From Sulfurimonas crateris (lineage in GTDB: Bacteria > Campylobacterota > Campylobacteria > Campylobacterales > Sulfurimonadaceae), in contig NZ_SZPX01000009.1 in assembly GCF_005217605.1 (NCBI RefSeq), positions 1 to 64,000 on the forward strand: 64,000 nucleotides of DNA. The letters are read 5' to 3'. The number at the start of each line of letters is the position of its first letter. Position 1 is the stretch's first letter. A program made the translations under genes and the position numbers. The notes beneath the pieces were generated by a model. It had not been told where the DNA came from. It made no database searches and worked only from the letters and a program-made list of their open reading frames with translations. This document shows positions 10,092 through 19,620 of the stretch, piece after piece.

Positions 10092-10649
10092 ATGCTAATA
10101 GTCGGCCTAGGTAATCCTGGACCGAAGTATGAAAAGACTCGTCATAACATAGGATTTATGGTTGTTGACGAGCTTGTTAAAAGGCTAGATGCCCAAAAGC
10201 TATCCTCATCGTCATTCAACGGCGAACTCTTCAAATTTTCAAATCATTATCTATTAAAACCGCTTACTTTTATGAATCTCTCAGGTATATCTATCGCAGC
10301 CGTAAAGAAGTTCTATAAAATCGAAGAAGTAGTTGTAATACATGATGATTTGGACTTGCCATTTGGCACGCTTCGTTTTAAAAAAGGAGGCGGACATGGC
10401 GGTCATAACGGACTTAAATCCACGGATGAGAATATCTCAAAAGAGTATATAAGAGTGAGAATGGGTATAGGAAAGCCAGAACATAAGGGCGAGGTATCAT
10501 CTTATGTTTTGAGTGATTTTAACAAAGATGAGCAGGAGCATTTGACTAAATGGGTATCTCTTGCGTGTGAAGCCGTTGAGTCTTTGCTTGAGCATTCACT
10601 AGAAGATGTAAGTGCTAAATATACAATTAAAAAATTTCAGCTAAAATAG
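10092..10649 (+). CDS. pth: Peptidyl-tRNA hydrolase
   Basis: Cytoplasmic esterase that recycles peptidyl-tRNA released from stalled ribosomes. The 185-residue product has GLGNPGPKYEKTRHNIGFM at residues 5-23 (catalytic His18), PLTFMNLSG near 57, HDDLDLPFG near 82 and KGGGHGGHNGLKS near 97. It begins two bases after the rplY stop. All catalytic residues look present. Confidence 0.97.
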   Translation: MLIVGLGNPGPKYEKTRHNIGFMVVDELVKRLDAQKLSSSSFNGELFKFSNHYLLKPLTFMNLSGISIAAVKKFYKIEEVVVIHDDLDLPFGTLRFKKGGGHGGHNGLKSTDENISKEYIRVRMGIGKPEHKGEVSSYVLSDFNKDEQEHLTKWVSLACEAVESLLEHSLEDVSAKYTIKKFQLK

Positions 10650-10678
10650 CACCAAACTTTTAATTGGACTTGCACACT

Positions 10679-11749
10679 ATGTTGGCGTTTAAATATATCT
10701 CTTTTCATTACATAAAATATTTTATTATCATCTTAAGCGCACTTGTGATGTTTCTAGTCGGATTCGACTATATGGGAAGTACCGAAAAACTCGATATTTC
10801 TGCGAACCTTCTTCTTATCTACCTCGTCTATAAGACCTTTTTTGCCATTGATATGCTTCTTCCGCTCTCGCTTATTTTTGCAATGATAAGCACCAAGATA
10901 TTTCTTATCCGCTCAAATGCTTTGGTATCTTTTTACTCTTTGGGCTACTCAAGGGTTGATATTCTCAAGCCTTTTGTTGTAGTCTCTACACTCATAATTT
11001 TTATTTTCATATCCCTGCATTCGGTCTCAAACTTTGCAAGAGCAGATGAGATGGCTAAAAATATTCGCAAAAATGCTCAATATTTAAGCCCTACAAGGGA
11101 TCTCTTCTTTACATACAAAGATAAGTTCGTCTACTTTTCAAAGATGCTCCCGCTGCAAGAGAGTGCCGAAGATGTTAGAGTATTTAGTTTTAGCAGCAAC
11201 TCTTTAAAAGAGGTTTTAGTAGCTAAAAGAGCAAGATACAGAGACGATGCTTGGCATATAAATGCAGCGGACATAATTACAAAACCTGATGAGATCCACT
11301 TCGACTCTTTGGGTATAAAAGTCACAAAAGAGAAAGATCTGAAAATTCTTCAAGGTTTTCGTCCGAAGATGTTAGACCAAGTTTATGAGGGTAAAGTAAA
11401 CTTTACAATCAAAGATGCAATTGATGCATATATGCTTCTGAATGAGCAGAAGATAAATACGGATGTCGTTAAAAGTTCACTGTATAAAATATTTGTATAT
11501 CCGTTCTTTGTGCCGAGCCTTGTTGTTATTATCTTCTTTTTTGTGCCAATTAGTGTGAGATTTTTAAATGTTTCTCTATTTAGTTTCGCAGCGATAATAT
11601 CTTCACTGATGATATGGGCAATTCTATTCGCGCTAATTGAACTCTCAAGCCATAAGACTCTCCCAAGTGAAGCAGGTATAGTACTTCCAGTCTTTATTCT
11701 ATTTTTGATAGCTTTACGTCAGTGGAGAAGATATCGACTCGCTACTTAA
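10679..11749 (+). CDS. LptF/LptG-type lipopolysaccharide export permease
   Basis: Inner-membrane subunit of the lipopolysaccharide transporter. From the ATG at 10679 the protein has about 356 residues: two or three N-terminal membrane segments, a large periplasmic beta region (about 95-255) and three C-terminal segments, the YjgP/YjgQ architecture. The frame opens at a TTG (10664) with no visible ribosome site; the ATG has GGA ten bases upstream and is preferred. Follows pth in the same order as in Campylobacter. Whether it is LptF or LptG cannot be decided here. Confidence 0.88.
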   Translation: MLAFKYISFHYIKYFIIILSALVMFLVGFDYMGSTEKLDISANLLLIYLVYKTFFAIDMLLPLSLIFAMISTKIFLIRSNALVSFYSLGYSRVDILKPFVVVSTLIIFIFISLHSVSNFARADEMAKNIRKNAQYLSPTRDLFFTYKDKFVYFSKMLPLQESAEDVRVFSFSSNSLKEVLVAKRARYRDDAWHINAADIITKPDEIHFDSLGIKVTKEKDLKILQGFRPKMLDQVYEGKVNFTIKDAIDAYMLLNEQKINTDVVKSSLYKIFVYPFFVPSLVVIIFFFVPISVRFLNVSLFSFAAIISSLMIWAILFALIELSSHKTLPSEAGIVLPVFILFLIALRQWRRYRLAT

Positions 11750-11813
11750 GGCTTTATAACAAAAATATAAGTACTTTTTGGATAAAATGCCCTAAAAAAT
11801 ATTCGGGACTTTT

Positions 11814-13025
11814 ATGATCAACTTTAGAGAACTTGCATCCAAATACAAAACACCGCTTTATATATATGATCTAGACTATATGACAAAGCAGTATGAAGAG
11901 CTAAAAGAGGCTTTTAAAGGGAGAAAGTCTCTTTTGGCATACGCAATAAAATCAAACTCAAACCTTAGCGTTATCAACCATTTTGCCCAGATGGGAAGCG
12001 GAGCCGACTGTGTCTCCATCGGAGAGGTGCGCCGCGCATTTTTGGCAGGTGTCCCAAGCTACAAGATCATCTTCTCAGGCGTGGGAAAGAGTGATGAAGA
12101 GATACGCGAAGCAATTGAGAAAGAGATACTCTACATAAACGTAGAGAGCGAGGCTGAACTTGGTCGTGTTGAGCTTATTGCAAAAGAGCTTGGTGCAAAC
12201 TGCCGGATCAGCATAAGAGTAAACCCGAATATTGACCCATTAACGCATCCATATATCTCTACAGGGCTTCATGACAATAAGTTCGGGGTAGATATAGACA
12301 GCGCTAAGAGAATGTATATCCGTGCGAACAATTCAGAGCATCTAGACCCGGTGGGAATACATTTTCATATAGGCTCTCAGCTGACCGAACTAAAGCCGAT
12401 CTATGAGTCTGCAGAGATCGTAGCAGATATGGTGCGCTCACTTCAAAGTATAAAGATAGAGTTAAAGTTTTTTGACATCGGCGGAGGACTTGGTGTGACA
12501 TATAAAGATGAGGTCACCATTAAGCCTTATGACTATGCACAGGCGGTACTTGGAACTTTAAAAGGGCTTGACTTAACAATAATATGCGAGCCGGGAAGAT
12601 TTTTAACTGCAAATGCAGGATATTTTTTAACAAAAGTACTTTACGAGAAGAAGAACGGAGCAAAGAGGTTTGTAGTAGTTGACGGTGCTATGAACGACCT
12701 TCTTCGCCCGAGCCTTTATAAGGCGTACCATAAGATCGAGGCTATTACAGAGAGTAAAAGTGAGCTTAGTGAGGCGGACGTAGTAGGTCCTGTTTGTGAG
12801 AGCGGAGACTTTTTTGCAAAAGATTATATGCTGCCGACTCTGGAACATAACGATCTGCTTGTAGTCCACAGTGCAGGTGCTTACGGTTTTGGGATGGGAA
12901 GCAACTACAACACAAGAGGCAGAAGTGCAGAAGTTGCTGTAAAAGGCGGCGAATCGAGAGTTATTCGCAAACGTGAAGAGTTTGAAGATCTTATAGCATT
13001 AGAGAAAGATTATTTGGTTAAATAA
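11814..13025 (+). CDS. lysA: Diaminopimelate decarboxylase
   Basis: PLP enzyme that makes L-lysine from meso-diaminopimelate. The 403 residues have the Schiff-base lysine in AYAIKSNSN near residue 46, HFHIGSQ near 183, FFDIGGGLGV near 220, EPGRFLTANAG near 261 and the second-subunit cysteine motif GPVCESGDFFAKD near 323. It heads a compact block with the HAD gene, pheA and hisC, mostly amino-acid biosynthesis. No lysine riboswitch is visible in 11750-11813. Confidence 0.97.
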   Translation: MINFRELASKYKTPLYIYDLDYMTKQYEELKEAFKGRKSLLAYAIKSNSNLSVINHFAQMGSGADCVSIGEVRRAFLAGVPSYKIIFSGVGKSDEEIREAIEKEILYINVESEAELGRVELIAKELGANCRISIRVNPNIDPLTHPYISTGLHDNKFGVDIDSAKRMYIRANNSEHLDPVGIHFHIGSQLTELKPIYESAEIVADMVRSLQSIKIELKFFDIGGGLGVTYKDEVTIKPYDYAQAVLGTLKGLDLTIICEPGRFLTANAGYFLTKVLYEKKNGAKRFVVVDGAMNDLLRPSLYKAYHKIEAITESKSELSEADVVGPVCESGDFFAKDYMLPTLEHNDLLVVHSAGAYGFGMGSNYNTRGRSAEVAVKGGESRVIRKREEFEDLIALEKDYLVK

Positions 13026-13026
13026 G

Positions 13027-13803
13027 ATGTATTTTATTGATGTTCAAGGTACCCTGATCAGCGACGAAGATAAAACTCCCATTCGCGGAAGCATTGAGTT
13101 TATAGATATGCTCAATGAAAAAAATATTCCCTATATGATCATTACCAACAACACCAAAAAAGCATCTTTGGATTTTTACAACTTTCTTCATTCAAGCGGT
13201 TTTAATTTTGATTTCTCCCGCTACCTCGACCCTTTGATGCTCCTGGAGTCACGTGTTGCAAAAGAGAGCATTGCGGCATACGGAGCTGCAGAGTTTTTGG
13301 AAGTTTTAAAAAAGATGGGCTACGTTTTGAACTATGAAAATCCAAAGAGTGTTTTAATCGCTATAAAAGAGGATTTTTCTGCCCAAGAGTATGCGCAGAT
13401 AATTGACTTTTTGCTCGGCGGTGCATCTTTGATCGGAATGCATGAGACCTCTATATATGCTAAAAACTCCAAAAGATATCCCGGTGTTGGAGCGATCTTA
13501 AAGATGCTTGAGTTTGCTACATCTTGCAGCTACGATGTAGTAGGAAAACCGAGCACCTCTTTTTACTCCGAGGCGTTGGCGGCGATTAGAGGACAGCAAA
13601 AAGATGCAGAATTTAACGATATAACGATCATAAGCGATGATGTAAAGGGAGATTTAGTCGGAGCAAAAGAGCTCGGGATGAAAACAGTGTTCGTCACAAG
13701 CGGAAAGTATAAGAGTGCCGGTGAGATACTCCCTTTTTTAAAAGAGGAGCTAAGACCTGACATGGTTTATGCAGATATGCAAGAAATTTTGGAGGCGTTA
13801 TGA
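13027..13803 (+). CDS. HAD-IIA (NagD-like) hydrolase with Asp-to-Gln change in motif I
   Basis: A 258-residue haloacid-dehalogenase-fold protein of the NagD/p-nitrophenylphosphatase type: motif I IDVQGT (residues 4-9), motif II ITNNTK near 39, motif III VGKPS near 174 and motif IV SDDVKGDL near 201. Standard motif I is DxDGT; here the second Asp, the acid/base of phosphatases, is Gln7 (codon CAA, clearly read). The nucleophile Asp5 and the magnesium-binding motif IV remain. It may be a weak phosphatase or act on another reaction. Sits between lysA (one-base gap) and pheA (ATGA overlap), a position conserved in Campylobacter. Confidence 0.85.
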   Translation: MYFIDVQGTLISDEDKTPIRGSIEFIDMLNEKNIPYMIITNNTKKASLDFYNFLHSSGFNFDFSRYLDPLMLLESRVAKESIAAYGAAEFLEVLKKMGYVLNYENPKSVLIAIKEDFSAQEYAQIIDFLLGGASLIGMHETSIYAKNSKRYPGVGAILKMLEFATSCSYDVVGKPSTSFYSEALAAIRGQQKDAEFNDITIISDDVKGDLVGAKELGMKTVFVTSGKYKSAGEILPFLKEELRPDMVYADMQEILEAL

Positions 13804-14894
13804 AAACATTAGATGATTGCAGAGTAGCCATTGATGCTATAGATGATGAGATATTAAAATTGCTCAATCAAAGAATGGAAGTTGTCAAACATGTCGGTGA
13901 GATCAAAAAAAGCTCTAACGGTGCAATTTACAGACCAGAGAGAGAAAAAGCGATTGTTCAGAGATTGACCGAGCAGAGCATAGAACAAAACGGAGCTCTT
14001 AACGCTGCTGCTATCGAGGCTATTTTTTTGGAGATTTTTGCCGTCTCAAGAAATCTAGAACTTCCTGAGCGTATAGCCTATCTCGGTCCTGAGGGGAGCT
14101 TTACACATCAAGCTGCAGAGAGCCGTTTTGGCGCTATGAGCGATTATCTCTCCCTTGGCTCAATTCACTCTGTTTTTAAGACACTTGAAGCAAAGAGAGC
14201 AAAATTCGGCGTAGTTCCGATTGAGAACTCAAGAGACGGAGTTGTAGGCGAGACGTTAGACCTGCTTGCAAAAAGTCCGGTTAAAGTTGTTGCAGAGCTC
14301 TATATGCCGATCCATATGTCATTTGCGACAAAAGCAAAGAAGCTGAGCGAAATTACAAAGATATACTCAAAAGACAAGGGCTTCGGACAGTGCAGAGAAT
14401 TCCTGCAGGAGCACAATCTGGTCAATGTTGAACAGATTCCGGTCGAGTCAACCGCAAAGGCCGCTATAATGGCAGCCGAGAATCCAAATGCGGCTGCGAT
14501 CTGCAGTCATATTGCCGCAAAGTTATACGGTGTTCCGACAATGTTTGATCATGTAGAAGATGACATAGGCTCTCAAACACGCTTTGTAATACTGAGTGAT
14601 TTTAAGAATGAAAAAAGTCAAGATGACAAGACATCTATTTTAGTGAGACTTAAAGATTCGGTAAAAGCAGGTTCTCTGGTCCATTTTCTGCAGGATTTTG
14701 ATGAGAAAAAGATAAATTTCTCAAAAATTGAGTCACGCCCCTTGAAAGATAAGGGCGGATTTGAGTATCTGTTTTTTATGGATTTTTATGGACATATAGA
14801 TGATGCAAATGTTCAAGAGGTATTAGAAAAACATAAGGATGAGGTAACTTGGCTAGGAAGTTACGTAAAAGGTGAAGAGATTGAAGTTCAATAA
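13800..14894 (+). CDS. pheA: Bifunctional chorismate mutase/prephenate dehydratase
   Basis: Catalyses chorismate to prephenate to phenylpyruvate. The 364 residues comprise an AroQ-type mutase (1-88; [12 protein letters not shown], then VGEIKK), a prephenate dehydratase core (95-270; [31 protein letters not shown], and [12 protein letters not shown] in the region of the Thr motif) and an ACT regulatory domain (about 278-355; [18 protein letters not shown]) for phenylalanine feedback. Overlaps the HAD gene by four bases and hisC by 14-23. Confidence 0.96.
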   Translation: MKTLDDCRVAIDAIDDEILKLLNQRMEVVKHVGEIKKSSNGAIYRPEREKAIVQRLTEQSIEQNGALNAAAIEAIFLEIFAVSRNLELPERIAYLGPEGSFTHQAAESRFGAMSDYLSLGSIHSVFKTLEAKRAKFGVVPIENSRDGVVGETLDLLAKSPVKVVAELYMPIHMSFATKAKKLSEITKIYSKDKGFGQCREFLQEHNLVNVEQIPVESTAKAAIMAAENPNAAAICSHIAAKLYGVPTMFDHVEDDIGSQTRFVILSDFKNEKSQDDKTSILVRLKDSVKAGSLVHFLQDFDEKKINFSKIESRPLKDKGGFEYLFFMDFYGHIDDANVQEVLEKHKDEVTWLGSYVKGEEIEVQ

Positions 14895-15975
14895 AAATTT
14901 GCAAAATATTAAAACATATGAGGCTGGAAAGCCAATAGAGTTGGTTGTAAGAGAGTTTGGCATAGAGCCAAAGGATATTGTGAAGCTCGCTTCAAATGAG
15001 AATCCTTGCGGGTGCTCGCCAAAAGTTATAGATGCCGTCGGTGCAATATTGCCAAAGATGGCACTCTATCCGGATGATTCGATGATAAAGCTCAAAAACG
15101 GTCTGAGTGCCAGATACGGAGTTCAAAACAAGAACGTGATCATCGGTTCGGGAAGCGATCAGGTAATAGAGTTTTTGATCCATGCAAAAGCGCATAACGG
15201 CTCAAAAATTCTAATGAACTCCATAACATTTGCCATGTATGAGATATACGCTAAACACGTTGGTGCTGAGGTTATAAGAACTGCTTCACAAGAGCATGAT
15301 CTGGATGAGTTTTATGAACTTTATAAAAAAGAGAAGCCGGAGATAATCTTTATTTGTACACCGAATAATCCTACGGGAGATGCGCTTGATGCAGCTAAGA
15401 TATATGACTTTTTAAGCAAGATAGATGGCGATACCCTTGTAGTGATAGACGGCGCTTATATGGAGTACGCAATTGCTAAAGAGAGCAAAAAAGAGATAGT
15501 TCCAAAAGAGCTGATTGAGAAGTTTGACAACGTTATCTATCTGGGTACTTTTTCAAAGGCTTACGGGCTTGGCGGTATGAGAGTCGGATACGGTTTGGCG
15601 GAGAGCAAAATAGTAGAGGAGCTCTATAAGTTAAGACCTCCGTTTAATATCACGACTCTCTCTTTGGAAGCAGCAAGCGAAGCGCTAAATGACGAGGAGT
15701 TTGTGAAGAAAAGTATAACTCTAAATTTTGAGCAGATGAAACGCTATGAAGAGTTTGCAAAAGAGCAAAAAATAGATATAATAAACAGTTATACTAATTT
15801 TGTAACGCTATGTCTTAACTCTGAACAGGACTCTACAAAGATATCAAATCAGCTCTTGCAGAAGGGTATGATTGTTAGAAACTTAAGCAGTTATAACATG
15901 AATGCAATCAGAGTTACAGTGGGCACGCATGAGCAAAACAGCCGTTTTTTTGAGCTGATAGCACAATATTTGTAG
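14881..15975 (+). CDS. hisC: Histidinol-phosphate/aromatic aminotransferase
   Basis: Class I/II PLP aminotransferase of about 364 residues with SNENPCG near 37, TPNNPTGD near 161 and the PLP lysine in [18 protein letters not shown] near 223. Its place after pheA suggests it may also transaminate phenylpyruvate. Two starts are possible: GTG at 14872, buried in the AAAAGG ribosome site, or TTG at 14881, eight bases after it. The TTG is preferred and overlaps pheA by 14 bases. Confidence 0.92.
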   Translation: MKFNKNLQNIKTYEAGKPIELVVREFGIEPKDIVKLASNENPCGCSPKVIDAVGAILPKMALYPDDSMIKLKNGLSARYGVQNKNVIIGSGSDQVIEFLIHAKAHNGSKILMNSITFAMYEIYAKHVGAEVIRTASQEHDLDEFYELYKKEKPEIIFICTPNNPTGDALDAAKIYDFLSKIDGDTLVVIDGAYMEYAIAKESKKEIVPKELIEKFDNVIYLGTFSKAYGLGGMRVGYGLAESKIVEELYKLRPPFNITTLSLEAASEALNDEEFVKKSITLNFEQMKRYEEFAKEQKIDIINSYTNFVTLCLNSEQDSTKISNQLLQKGMIVRNLSSYNMNAIRVTVGTHEQNSRFFELIAQYL

Positions 15976-16063
15976 CTTCAGGGGGTTGTAGGGACTTTAG
16001 CCCCTGCCAGTAAAACGGCGCGTTCGTTTTAGTGTGTAACATTAGATAATAAATTGGAAATTG
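15976..16063. other. Intergenic region with two imperfect palindromes before fliF
   Basis: Two imperfect inverted repeats sit here: AGGGACT/TTAGCCCCT around 15987-16004, and AAAACG...CGTTTT (six-base arms) around 16013-16031. GC content is above the surroundings. Neither has a T-run typical of a terminator. They may be a dispersed repeat remnant or a weak terminator separating hisC from the flagellar genes. Confidence 0.35.
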
Positions 16064-17764
16064 ATGGATTTTAAGGTACTTTTCTCACAACTAGTCGTTT
16101 TGTATGACAAGCTGACCAAACAGCAGAAACTCATTATTGGTTTTGCGGTTGTAGGTATTGTTGCATTTTTGGTCTTCATGGTCGTATATACGGCTAAAAA
16201 AGATGCAGTCAGTCAATATGAAGTTCTTTTTGATTCATTAACCTCTGAAGATGCAGGCAAGGTCGTAGAACAACTGGAAAAAGATAATATCCCCTATGAG
16301 ATATTTGATAACAATGTTATCAAGGTTCCTAAAAATGTGGTCTATAAAGAGCGTATAGCTATTGCATCACTTGGGATTCCTAAGAACAGTGGAGTAGGGT
16401 TTGAACTTTTTGACAAACAGGAGTTTGGTTCAACAAGCTTTGATCAAAATGTAAAGTATCTTCGCGCACTTGAAGGTGAACTCTCCCGCACCATTAATGC
16501 TTTAGCTCCGATAGAGCGTGCAAGTGTCAGCCTTGCTCTTCCAAAAGAGACTCTATTTGTTGAGAAAAAAGCGGATCCTACAGCCTCAGTTATGCTTCAG
16601 CTGGTCGAAGGCAGAAGGCTCTCCACAAAGCAGATCAGGGGCATAAAAAATCTTGTCTCCGCTGCAGTTCCAAATCTAACAGCTGCGAATGTTATGTTGA
16701 TAGACAGCGACGGCGAGACTCTCGGAGATGAAGATGAGATGGCTCAAATGGGTGAACTATCAGCAGTTCAGCAGAGCTACAAGGCTAAAGAAGAGAGAAA
16801 GAAGCAAAGTAAGATCATAGAGGTCATCTCTCCTTTTGTTGGCGGCGACGATAAGGTCGTAGCCCAAGTCACGATTGAGTTTGATTTCTCCATAAAAAGC
16901 TCTACTTCTGAGATATATGATCCTGAAAATGTTGTAAGAAGTGAGCAGATAAGCGAAGAAAAAAGAGAGGGATCAACTCCTGCCGAAGTTGGTGGGGTTC
17001 CGGGAACTATTAGCAATATCGGACCTGTTGAGGGACTCTCAAACAATCAGACGACAGAGAAGTACGAGAAGAATACGGGTACTACAAACTATGAGGTCGG
17101 CAAGACCGTCTCTACGATAAAGAGCGAATTTGCACGCATAAAGAGAGTGACAGCTGCTGTTGTTGTTGACGGAAAATATAAAACCAAGTTAGATGCCGAT
17201 GGAAATCCGACAGATGAGATGGAGTATGAGCCGCTCTCAGAGACGGATCTCGAAGCACTCTCAGCTTTGGTCAGTCGCTCTATCGGGATAAACGAAGATA
17301 GAGGCGATCAGATAAGTGTCCAAAATCTGCAGTTCAAGCTTCCTGAGATCGATAAGACTAGGGAGAGAGTAAATCAGGCTGTAACATTTTCTCAAACATA
17401 TCTGGCTCCTTTTTCCGAGTTGTTTAAGTATCTTTTTGTTCTTCTGCTTCTCTTTATTCTTTACAAGAAGGTTATTTCGCCTTTCGCAGAGAGAATGCTT
17501 GAGATCTCAAAGGAAGATGAGGAGATTGGAAAACCGCTTCTTGATATTGAAAATGATGCGGATGAAGATCTTGTTGAGAAGGTTCAATCTATGCGCCGCA
17601 AAGTTGAAGAGCAGCTTGGTGTTGGAGAAGGATTTAGCGAAGATGAGCTCAAATATGATGTTCTTCTTGAGAAGGTACGCGGCATGATAGATGAGTCACC
17701 TGATGCGGTAGCCCTTGTTCTTCAGGCACTGATGACAGAAGAATCGGATATAACAATTAAATAG
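16064..17764 (+). CDS. fliF: Flagellar MS-ring protein FliF
   Basis: Forms the inner-membrane MS ring of the flagellar basal body. About 566 residues from the ATG at 16064 (a TTG directly before it also lies in frame). Membrane segments lie near residues 24-46 and 446-468, bracketing the periplasmic ring-building domains with the SVSLALPKE segment. The cytoplasmic tail (470-566) is acidic and binds FliG. First gene of fliF-fliG-fliH-dxs, an order known from Campylobacter. Confidence 0.97.
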   Translation: MDFKVLFSQLVVLYDKLTKQQKLIIGFAVVGIVAFLVFMVVYTAKKDAVSQYEVLFDSLTSEDAGKVVEQLEKDNIPYEIFDNNVIKVPKNVVYKERIAIASLGIPKNSGVGFELFDKQEFGSTSFDQNVKYLRALEGELSRTINALAPIERASVSLALPKETLFVEKKADPTASVMLQLVEGRRLSTKQIRGIKNLVSAAVPNLTAANVMLIDSDGETLGDEDEMAQMGELSAVQQSYKAKEERKKQSKIIEVISPFVGGDDKVVAQVTIEFDFSIKSSTSEIYDPENVVRSEQISEEKREGSTPAEVGGVPGTISNIGPVEGLSNNQTTEKYEKNTGTTNYEVGKTVSTIKSEFARIKRVTAAVVVDGKYKTKLDADGNPTDEMEYEPLSETDLEALSALVSRSIGINEDRGDQISVQNLQFKLPEIDKTRERVNQAVTFSQTYLAPFSELFKYLFVLLLLFILYKKVISPFAERMLEISKEDEEIGKPLLDIENDADEDLVEKVQSMRRKVEEQLGVGEGFSEDELKYDVLLEKVRGMIDESPDAVALVLQALMTEESDITIK

Positions 17765-17777
17765 AGGTAAGAAGTAG

Positions 17778-18806
17778 ATGAATCTAAGTCCGACACAGCA
17801 AGCAAAATTTGATGAGATGAGTATGGCAGAGAAGATTGCCATACTTCTTATGCAGATGGGCGAAGATGCTACTGCTGCCATATTTTCAAATATGAATGTT
17901 GATGCTATAACGGAAGTCTCAAAGTATATCGCTACGAACAGAAGTGTGGACAAAGCAGTTGCAATCGCGATACTAGAAGAGTTCTATGCGATTTTTCAAT
18001 CTGGTCAATTTATAACATCCGGCGGTCTTGAGTACGCAAGAGAGCTTCTCTATAGAACACTTGGTCCTGAAGAGGCAAAAAAAGTTTTAGAAAAACTCTC
18101 AAAAAGTATGCAGGAGACTCAAAATTTTGCGTACCTCTCCAAGATTAAGCCTCAGCAGCTTTCAGACTTTATCATTAACGAGCATCCTCAGACAATTGCT
18201 CTTATTTTGGCTCACATGGATGCAACAGAGGCGGCAGATACGCTTCAGTACTTCCCTGATGATCTTAGAAGCGAAGTCTCTATGAGAATGGCGAAGCTTG
18301 GCGATATCTCTCCATCGGTCATTAAAAGAGTCTCGGCAGTGTTAGAGTCCAAACTTGAATCTCTTGCTTCGTATAAAGTCGAAGTCGGCGGTCCTCGCGC
18401 TGTTGCAGATATCTTCAACCGTCTTGGGGCAAAGGCTTCTAAAGAGACTTTGGCTAAGATCGAAGAGAGAGATGAAGAGATGTCTAACCTAATTAAAGAG
18501 ATGATGTTTACATTTGAAGATATAGAGACACTCGATAAAAATGCGATCGTTGAGATTCTAAAATCAGTTGACAAACCTGACTTGATGCTTGGTCTCAAAA
18601 GTGCTCCTGAAGAGCTTAAAGAGAAGTTCTTTAGCGCTATGAGTGAGAGAGCAAGAGAGGCATTTGAAGAAGAGATGCAGTTTATGGGTGCTGTTAAGAT
18701 GAAAGATGTCGAGAGTGCTCAAAGAAGAATTGTCGAGGTAGTAAACGGTCTGGCTGAGGGCGGCGTTATTCAGCTGGGAAGTTCAACTGAAGAGATGGTG
18801 GAATAA
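17778..18806 (+). CDS. fliG: Flagellar motor switch protein FliG
   Basis: Rotor protein that couples the MS ring to the stator and the switch. The 342-residue protein shows the N-terminal FliF-binding domain (AEKIAILLMQMGED), the middle EHPQTIALILAHM motif near 138 and the C-terminal torque domain (MFTFEDIETLD; GLKSAPEELKEKFF; MGAVKMKDVE). The charged torque helix appears intact. Thirteen bases separate it from fliF and one from fliH. Confidence 0.97.
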   Translation: MNLSPTQQAKFDEMSMAEKIAILLMQMGEDATAAIFSNMNVDAITEVSKYIATNRSVDKAVAIAILEEFYAIFQSGQFITSGGLEYARELLYRTLGPEEAKKVLEKLSKSMQETQNFAYLSKIKPQQLSDFIINEHPQTIALILAHMDATEAADTLQYFPDDLRSEVSMRMAKLGDISPSVIKRVSAVLESKLESLASYKVEVGGPRAVADIFNRLGAKASKETLAKIEERDEEMSNLIKEMMFTFEDIETLDKNAIVEILKSVDKPDLMLGLKSAPEELKEKFFSAMSERAREAFEEEMQFMGAVKMKDVESAQRRIVEVVNGLAEGGVIQLGSSTEEMVE

Positions 18807-18807
18807 T

Positions 18808-19611
18808 TTGTCAAGTATAATCACTAATCAAAGAATAGCAAAACATAATGTTGATAAGTACAACTTTAAGGTTTTAGCCTTTGGTGCTGACGATACCCAA
18901 AACGAGATCCCTCAATCATCGCTTGTGGCTAGGAAACCTCCCATTCAAGAGGAAGTGCCTCACTCTTCGCAAGAAAAAGAGATCGATGCTACCGCAATGA
19001 GCTCAAGCTCTAAAGACTCTTTGATAGAGTCGCTGCTTAAAAAAACAGACGAGATGTCATCGAACTTTATTAAGCTTCAGATGAAACTTGAAAATATGAG
19101 TGAAGAGCATAAGGCAGAGCTGGCAAAAGTAAAAGAGGAGTCCTATGCCGAAGGTGTTGAAGCAGGCAAAGAGCTCCATGCAAAAGAGGGTGAAAAAAAC
19201 GCAACAGATGCCCTCTCTATGTACTCTGCCTCTGTCGCAAAACTTGAGAACAGCGCAAAAGAGTTTGAGAGCGCTCTTGAGGGTATCAAAGAGGAGCTTG
19301 TCACTGCGGCTCTTGATATAGCAAAAGAGGTTATAAAGATCGAGCTTCAAGAGAACTCTAAAAAAGTGGCGTTTACTTTGGCAAAAGAGCTTATAAAAGA
19401 GCTTCAGAGCGCATCAAAAGTGGTGCTTAGAGTCAACCCGAAAGATCACGGAGCAATTTCACAGGCAGTAGGTTCATTGGCACACGTTGAAGTAGTTTCA
19501 GACGGGGCTGTGAGCCTTGGCGGAGTTATCGCAATAAGCGATACGGGCAATATAGATGCACAGATATCAAAAAGATTTGAACGCGTAAAAAGAGCGGCAT
19601 TAAGTGAGTAA
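18808..19611 (+). CDS. fliH: Flagellar assembly protein FliH
   Basis: Regulates the FliI ATPase of the flagellar export machine. The 267-residue protein has a variable N-terminal third (the VDKYNFKVLAFG opening is typical of the group), a long coiled coil of about residues 70-160 rich in Glu and Lys, and a C-terminal FliH domain with LRVNPKDH near 208. The start is TTG at 18808 immediately after fliG; no ATG lies near. fliI is not in the window. Confidence 0.93.
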   Translation: MSSIITNQRIAKHNVDKYNFKVLAFGADDTQNEIPQSSLVARKPPIQEEVPHSSQEKEIDATAMSSSSKDSLIESLLKKTDEMSSNFIKLQMKLENMSEEHKAELAKVKEESYAEGVEAGKELHAKEGEKNATDALSMYSASVAKLENSAKEFESALEGIKEELVTAALDIAKEVIKIELQENSKKVAFTLAKELIKELQSASKVVLRVNPKDHGAISQAVGSLAHVEVVSDGAVSLGGVIAISDTGNIDAQISKRFERVKRAALSE

Positions 19612-19620
19612 AAAAGATAT

